The position numbers and the translations under genes are program-made. 64,000 nucleotides of DNA from the NCBI RefSeq assembly GCF_020616555.1, contig NZ_CP085173.1, positions 4,413,501 to 4,477,500 of the forward strand. Reading direction: 5' to 3'. Shown piece after piece: positions 59,898 to 64,000 of this stretch (positions within the stretch are counted from its first letter, which is position 1; each line of letters opens with the position of its first letter). The notes beneath the pieces are model-generated. The model made no database searches, had not been told where the DNA came from, and saw only the letters and a list, made by a program, of their open reading frames with translations. The DNA comes from Streptomyces longhuiensis (GTDB lineage Bacteria; Actinomycetota; Actinomycetes; Streptomycetales; Streptomycetaceae).

Positions 59898-62666
59898 TCA
59901 GCCGACGCGGGTGAGCTTCTGGCCGAAGCCGGGTTCGGTCAGGTCCTTCTGGAGGGCGACCGGGACGGTGACCGCACCGCCCGAACCGTCGCCGACCTTC
60001 AGCTGGCCGACCTGCGTACCGGCCTTGGCGCTGTGCGGGACGGCGGCGCCCTTGGCACCGTCCGCCAGCTCCAGCTTCACCGTCAGGCCCGCCCAGCCGA
60101 CCGCCGAGACGTTCTTCGTCACCACGACCGGGGTCTGCCCGCCGAGCCCGTCGTCCACGTAGCCGACGACGTCGCCCTTCTTGAGGATCGTCGACGCCTT
60201 CACGGCGTCCTGCGCCGCGAGCATCGCCGTCTTGCTGACCGCGTTCACCGTGTCGATGATCGGCGCCTTGTGCTGCCCGAGGATCGCGCCGACGACCGTC
60301 ACGGTCTCGCCGCCGGCGTCCTTCGTCGCGGCGAAGAGCAGGTTGCCGCCGGCCTTGGTCGTCGAACCGGTCTTCACGCCGACCGCGTTGTTGTACGGGA
60401 CGAGGCGGTTGTAGTTCTGCCACGTCTTGCCCGACGGGTCCTTCCACGTCGGCAGCTTGGTGATGTCCATCAGGGCCTGGATCTTCACCAGCTCGTTGCC
60501 GAGCTTGACCTGGTCCTGAGCGGTGGAGACGGTCGTCTCCTTCAGCCCGGACGGGTCCGTGTACGTCGTGCCGGTCATGCCGAGGTCCTTGGCGGCGGCG
60601 TTCATCTTCTTGACGAACGCCTCCTCGGAACCGGCGTCCCAACGGGCCAGCAGCCGCGCGATGTTGTTCGCGGACGGAATCATGATGGCCGAAAGGGCGT
60701 CCTTCTGGCTGAGCTTGTCGCCCTCCTTGACGGTGTTCAGCGTCGACTCGCCCTCGGAGTCGTAGCCGCCCTCCTTCTCCGCCTTCGCGTCCACGTCGAT
60801 GGACGGACCGTCCTTGCCCGGCTGGAGCGGGTGGTCCTTGAGCACGACGTAGGCCGTCATGGCCTTGGCCACGGACCCGATCGGTACGGGCTTCTGCTCG
60901 CCGAACCCATCCATCGAGCCGATGCCGCTGACGTCCATCGCCCCCTGGCCCTCGGCCGGCCACGGCAGCGAGACCTTGTCCCCGTCGAACGTGAACGTCG
61001 ACTTGGCGGTCAGCGCCAGCGTGGGCGCCGGCAGCGGTCGTACGGCCTGTACGACCGCAAACACGACGGCGAGCAGGAGGACGATCGGCGTCCAGATCTT
61101 GACCCTGCGCACGGCCGTGCGGACCGGGGTCTCCGCGGGCGGCGGCGTGTTCGTGAGCTCGGCCAGGAGGTCGAGCGGGGGCAGCGGCGGGAGCGGCTGC
61201 TGGGTGGTGCGCTCGGGCCCGACGTAGGGCTTCGCGGGCTGCGGAGCGGTGGGCTGCGCCTTGGACTGTGCCTCGGGCCGCGCCCCGGGCTTGGCCGGGG
61301 TGCCCGAGTCGTACCCCTTGAGGGGCACGAACTTGCTGGTGCGCTCGGCATCGGACTCGGCCTTGCCCGCACCGGCGGGCTTGGACCCGAGCGACTTGAG
61401 CATCTGGGTCGGCTGATCGACGGGCGGCTTGACGGCCTTGAACACGGCGGTGGCCTGGTCGACGGGGGGCTTGGCATCGCCGCCGGCCGACTTGGCGTCG
61501 GCGGGTGCCTTGACCTCGTCGGACGTCTTGGCGTCAGCCTTCGCGTCGTCGGTCGGCTTCGCATCGGCAGATGCCTTGACCTCGTCAGCCGGCTTCGCGT
61601 CGGCAGATGCCTTGACCTCGTCAGTCGGCTTCGCGTCAGCAGACGCCTTGGCCGCGTCGGACGTCTTGGCGTCAGCCTTCGCGTCGCCGGCCGGCTTCGC
61701 GTCAGCGGGCGCCGTGGCCTCATCAGTCGGCTTCGCGTCAGCAGACGCCTTGGCCGCGTCGGACGTCTTGGCGTCAGCCTTCGCGTCGCCGGCCGGCTTC
61801 GCGTCAGCAGATGCCTCGACCTCGTCGGACGTCTTGGCGTCAGCCTTCGCGTCGCCGGCCGGCTTCGCGTCAGCGGGCGCCGTGGCCTCATCAGTCGGCT
61901 TGGCGTCGGCAGGTGCCTTGACCTCGTCCGTCGGCTTCGCGTCAGCCTTGGCCTCGTCGGCCGGCTTCGCGTCGGCGTCTGACGCCTCGGCTTCCGGTGC
62001 CTCAGGGGCATCGGAAGGCTCGGCGTCGTCGCTGCCTGCCACAGGGGCGTCGGCCGAGTCCTCAGCGGCGTCGGCCAAGGCGTCAACGCCGTCGTCCTCC
62101 GCCGCGTCCGACGCGGTGTCTGCCGACTCCGGCTCCTTCGCCCCGGACTCCTCGGACGCCCCGGACGCCTCCGCGGCACCCTCCGCCGCGTCAGAGGCAC
62201 CGTCACCGGCCGCCTCGGGCCCGTCGGCGGAGCCGTCCCGCGGACCGGACACCCAGGCCGCCACAGCGGCACGCAGGCGCGCGTCGCCCGGCTCGTCGCC
62301 GGAACCCGGCTCCGTACCGTCCTTGCCTTCCCCGGAACCCGCCTCGGGCTCCGAGTCCGCCCCGGAATCCGACGCCGATGCCGATTCCGGTGCCGAACCG
62401 GAAGTCGAGCCCGAGTCCGGCGCGCCGGAGGCATCCGCATCCGCATCCGAGCCCGCCGGGGAATTCTCCGCCGAACCCGAACCGGAACCCGAACCCGAAC
62501 GGGAACCGGATTCCTTCGCCGGAACGTCCCGGACGGAGAACACCGCCGTCGCCTGATCGACCCGCTCCGGCGACTGCCTCGCCATCGCGAGCCTCGGGTC
62601 CCGTTCCTCCGGGATCGGTCCTCCCGACGACTCCTGCTGCTTCGACCTGTCGGGGGTCCCCGCCAC
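59898..62666 (-). CDS. D-alanyl-D-alanine carboxypeptidase with long acidic N-terminal domain
   Basis: 922 residues from GTG 62666 (GAGGAGG upstream). The first ~520 residues are cytoplasmic, Ala/Asp/Glu/Ser-rich, with tandem units such as DAKPADEVKASADAKPTDEVKA (coded at about 61460-61960). VDQATAVF-type motifs occur at both ends of the region. One membrane helix (TPIVLLLAVVFAVVQAV, near residue 530) is followed by an S11 penicillin-binding enzyme domain outside: Ser598-x-x-Lys601 (SVAK), SAN at 665 and KTG at 765. It trims peptidoglycan stem peptides. The N-terminus may sense or bind cytoplasmic partners. Synthesis is probably tied to growth. Confidence 0.88.
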   Translation of the reverse strand: MAGTPDRSKQQESSGGPIPEERDPRLAMARQSPERVDQATAVFSVRDVPAKESGSRSGSGSGSGSAENSPAGSDADADASGAPDSGSTSGSAPESASASDSGADSEPEAGSGEGKDGTEPGSGDEPGDARLRAAVAAWVSGPRDGSADGPEAAGDGASDAAEGAAEASGASEESGAKEPESADTASDAAEDDGVDALADAAEDSADAPVAGSDDAEPSDAPEAPEAEASDADAKPADEAKADAKPTDEVKAPADAKPTDEATAPADAKPAGDAKADAKTSDEVEASADAKPAGDAKADAKTSDAAKASADAKPTDEATAPADAKPAGDAKADAKTSDAAKASADAKPTDEVKASADAKPADEVKASADAKPTDDAKADAKTSDEVKAPADAKSAGGDAKPPVDQATAVFKAVKPPVDQPTQMLKSLGSKPAGAGKAESDAERTSKFVPLKGYDSGTPAKPGARPEAQSKAQPTAPQPAKPYVGPERTTQQPLPPLPPLDLLAELTNTPPPAETPVRTAVRRVKIWTPIVLLLAVVFAVVQAVRPLPAPTLALTAKSTFTFDGDKVSLPWPAEGQGAMDVSGIGSMDGFGEQKPVPIGSVAKAMTAYVVLKDHPLQPGKDGPSIDVDAKAEKEGGYDSEGESTLNTVKEGDKLSQKDALSAIMIPSANNIARLLARWDAGSEEAFVKKMNAAAKDLGMTGTTYTDPSGLKETTVSTAQDQVKLGNELVKIQALMDITKLPTWKDPSGKTWQNYNRLVPYNNAVGVKTGSTTKAGGNLLFAATKDAGGETVTVVGAILGQHKAPIIDTVNAVSKTAMLAAQDAVKASTILKKGDVVGYVDDGLGGQTPVVVTKNVSAVGWAGLTVKLELADGAKGAAVPHSAKAGTQVGQLKVGDGSGGAVTVPVALQKDLTEPGFGQKLTRVG

Positions 62667-62861
62667 CGATGCCTCCTCGCTACGCGCCACGCGCTACGCC
62701 GCTGCTGTCCGAACCATGTACCAGTGTCCTGTGTGGGGGCTTCACCCGGGTGGTAGACGAGAACGACATACCTACTGGTTCCCGCACAAAGCACCCACGC
62801 GCCCTCGACAGACCAATGTGAGAGGGGTCACCCTGTCATTCATCCACGCGGGGAGGCATGG

Positions 62862-63593
62862 ATGGGCAGGAGCCGCAGAACAATTCCGGAGGAGCTTCTG
62901 CTGCTCGCTCTGGACCCGGCCACGGGTACCACAGCGCAGCCGCAGTCGCTCGACCTAGGTCTGGCCGGAGCACAGCTAGTAGAGCTGGCGCTGGCCGGAC
63001 GGATAGCCCCAGACGGGGATCGTATCGCCGTGGTGGCACCACGGCCGACCGGAGATCCGACTTTGGACTGCGCACTGGAGTTGCTGCGAAGGCGCGGCAC
63101 CCCGGTACGTGCGGTGCACTGGATCGGCGGGCCCCGACTGGGGCTGCGCCAGACGTATCTCTCGCATCTGGAAAGGTGCGGCATGGTCCATGCCGTGGCC
63201 GGCCAGATGTGCGGGGTGCTGCCGACGACTCGCTACCAGGCGACGGACACGGCCATCAGCCGGGAGATCAGGTCCCGGCTGGACAGCGCGATCCGTACCG
63301 GCGTACCGCCGGACCCACGGACCGCGGCGCTCGCCGCACTGGCCCACGCGGTCGGACTCGGCAAGCATCTGTATCCGGGGAACGAGGGACGATCGTCCCG
63401 CTCCCGGCTGCGGGACCTGATCAGGCACGACCCCATGGGCGGCCTCGTGGCGCACGCCGTGATGGACGTCCAGAACGGTGTGGCCGCTCAGCCACGCCGC
63501 AGCCCGGCCCCGCCGGGCAAGGGAGCGCCGGAGCCCGGCAGGGTTCCGATGCAGCCGCACCACGGGTCGATGGCCCGCGCCGTGGCGCACTGA
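62862..63593 (+). CDS. GPP34-family (Golgi phosphoprotein 3-like) protein
   Basis: 243 residues. TIPEELLLLALDPATGTTAQPQSLDLGLAGAQLVELALAGRIAPDGDRIAVVAPRPTGDPTLDCALELL is the GPP34 N-terminus. TYLSHLERCGMVHAVAGQM and the later DPRTAALAALAHAVGLGKHLYPG follow the family plan. The eukaryotic member binds PI4P; actinobacterial ones are common and associated with membranes or regulators, role unclear. Divergent from the carboxypeptidase. Confidence 0.88.
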   Translation: MGRSRRTIPEELLLLALDPATGTTAQPQSLDLGLAGAQLVELALAGRIAPDGDRIAVVAPRPTGDPTLDCALELLRRRGTPVRAVHWIGGPRLGLRQTYLSHLERCGMVHAVAGQMCGVLPTTRYQATDTAISREIRSRLDSAIRTGVPPDPRTAALAALAHAVGLGKHLYPGNEGRSSRSRLRDLIRHDPMGGLVAHAVMDVQNGVAAQPRRSPAPPGKGAPEPGRVPMQPHHGSMARAVAH

Positions 63594-63915
63594 GCACCGC
63601 ACCAACGGAACAGCCCGCACCGCAACAGCGCCGCACCGCAGTCCCCAAAGACCGGTCCGGGAGCCGCTGAGCCGCGCGGGGTGCCGGATCCGGACGTCGG
63701 GACGACGACACGGACCGGCGCCCCGCGCGGCCGCATGTCCGGTCACGCCGACCGCACGTCCGCCCACACGTCCGGCCGCACGCCCAACTGTCGTGTCCAC
63801 TGCGCATATCCGCCGTTTCCCAGCGGTATGAAGCCCAGGGTGGCAATCTGCTGAGCAGCAGATTCGCAAGATACGCAAAGAATCACAGAGGCACGCAGCC
63901 GGAGGTGCACGTCCC
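63594..63915. other. Intergenic region before the XRE gene
   Basis: No convincing gene; a GC-rich stretch follows the GPP34 stop, then a less GC-rich part near 63840-63900 that would suit a promoter for the next gene. Confidence 0.5.
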
Positions 63916-64000
63916 GTGGCGTCCAATGTCAATCCCACCGTCAGGCGACGCCGGTTGGGCCAGGAGCTGCGCCGGCTCCGTGAGCTCAAAGGCATGACCG
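63916..64000 (+). CDS. XRE-type helix-turn-helix regulator, 3' end cut by window
   Basis: GTG 63916 with GGAGGTG upstream starts MASNVNPTVRRRRLGQELRRLRELKGMT, the usual beginning of Streptomyces XRE regulators of the Scr1/DUF5753 type. Only 28 residues lie in the window. These are often paired with a small DUF397 partner downstream, not visible here. Confidence 0.8.
   Translation, partial: MASNVNPTVRRRRLGQELRRLRELKGMT

Noticed and set aside
61429..62556. 375-codon plus-strand frame opposite the carboxypeptidase N-terminus
   Set aside because: Ser/Ala-rich mirror of the acidic repeats, without start site or domain.

Overview
The window is chromosomal DNA of a Streptomyces (or very close relative). 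It is GC-rich with strongly GC-biased third codon positions. It carries a conserved block around mscL and the principal-like sigma gene hrdD, and it holds a pSAM2-type actinomycete integrative and conjugative element (AICE) sitting in a tRNA-Arg gene.

Layout. 1-6.7 kb is ordinary core sequence: methylthioadenosine phosphorylase (partial), a SAF/CpaB-like protein, MscL, a P1 peptidase, a YkuD L,D-transpeptidase and a DUF6227 protein. 6.7-10.9 kb is an atypical island of lower GC and low coding density. It has transposase debris, two convergent secreted Asn-Thr-Pro repeat proteins around a perfect terminator hairpin, and a small secreted protein. 11-25.8 kb returns to core style: SDR, TetR, an orphan sugar-type binding lipoprotein, two DHA2 transporters each next to its own regulator(s), hrdD with a textbook SigR promoter, a GNAT, a DODA-type dioxygenase with MarR, an M6 protease, a 48-bp tandem repeat, and an acyl-CoA ligase.

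26.0-45.9 kb is a tandem array of integrated elements behind tRNA-Arg(CCT). Three copies of a 44-bp tRNA 3' end (26064, 38122, 45791) bound it. Element 1 (about 12 kb) has the pSAM2 order int-xis-repSA-spd genes-traSA-pra-like-korSA-pif. It also has a nested insert framed by two 55-bp tRNA-Ser fragments, which carries a RelA/SpoT-synthetase protein and an IS5 remnant. Element 2 (about 7.7 kb) is decayed. Only the integrase C-terminus and a transfer-gene tail remain, with a SUKH-like protein and metabolic cargo (DadA-like oxidoreductase, Lrp-type regulator, MFS transporter, M20 amidohydrolase). A 430-bp non-coding element with nested inverted repeats occurs in both elements, with a third partial copy.

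46-64 kb is again mostly core: a prolyl-iminopeptidase-like hydrolase, a BBE flavoenzyme, a sulfite oxidase and a globin-reductase. These are followed by a tightly overlapped operon of a PknG-type kinase, a GlnX-like membrane protein and a family-1 solute-binding lipoprotein. Then come a large membrane protein, a D,D-carboxypeptidase with a very long acidic repeat N-terminus, a GPP34 protein and the start of an XRE regulator.

The strongest leads are the tandem AICE array with two att/arm-site families, the nested RelA/SpoT cargo, the palindromic repeat element, the convergent NTP-repeat genes and the PknG operon with an unexpected type of binding protein. All assignments come from reading the sequence; no database search was run.
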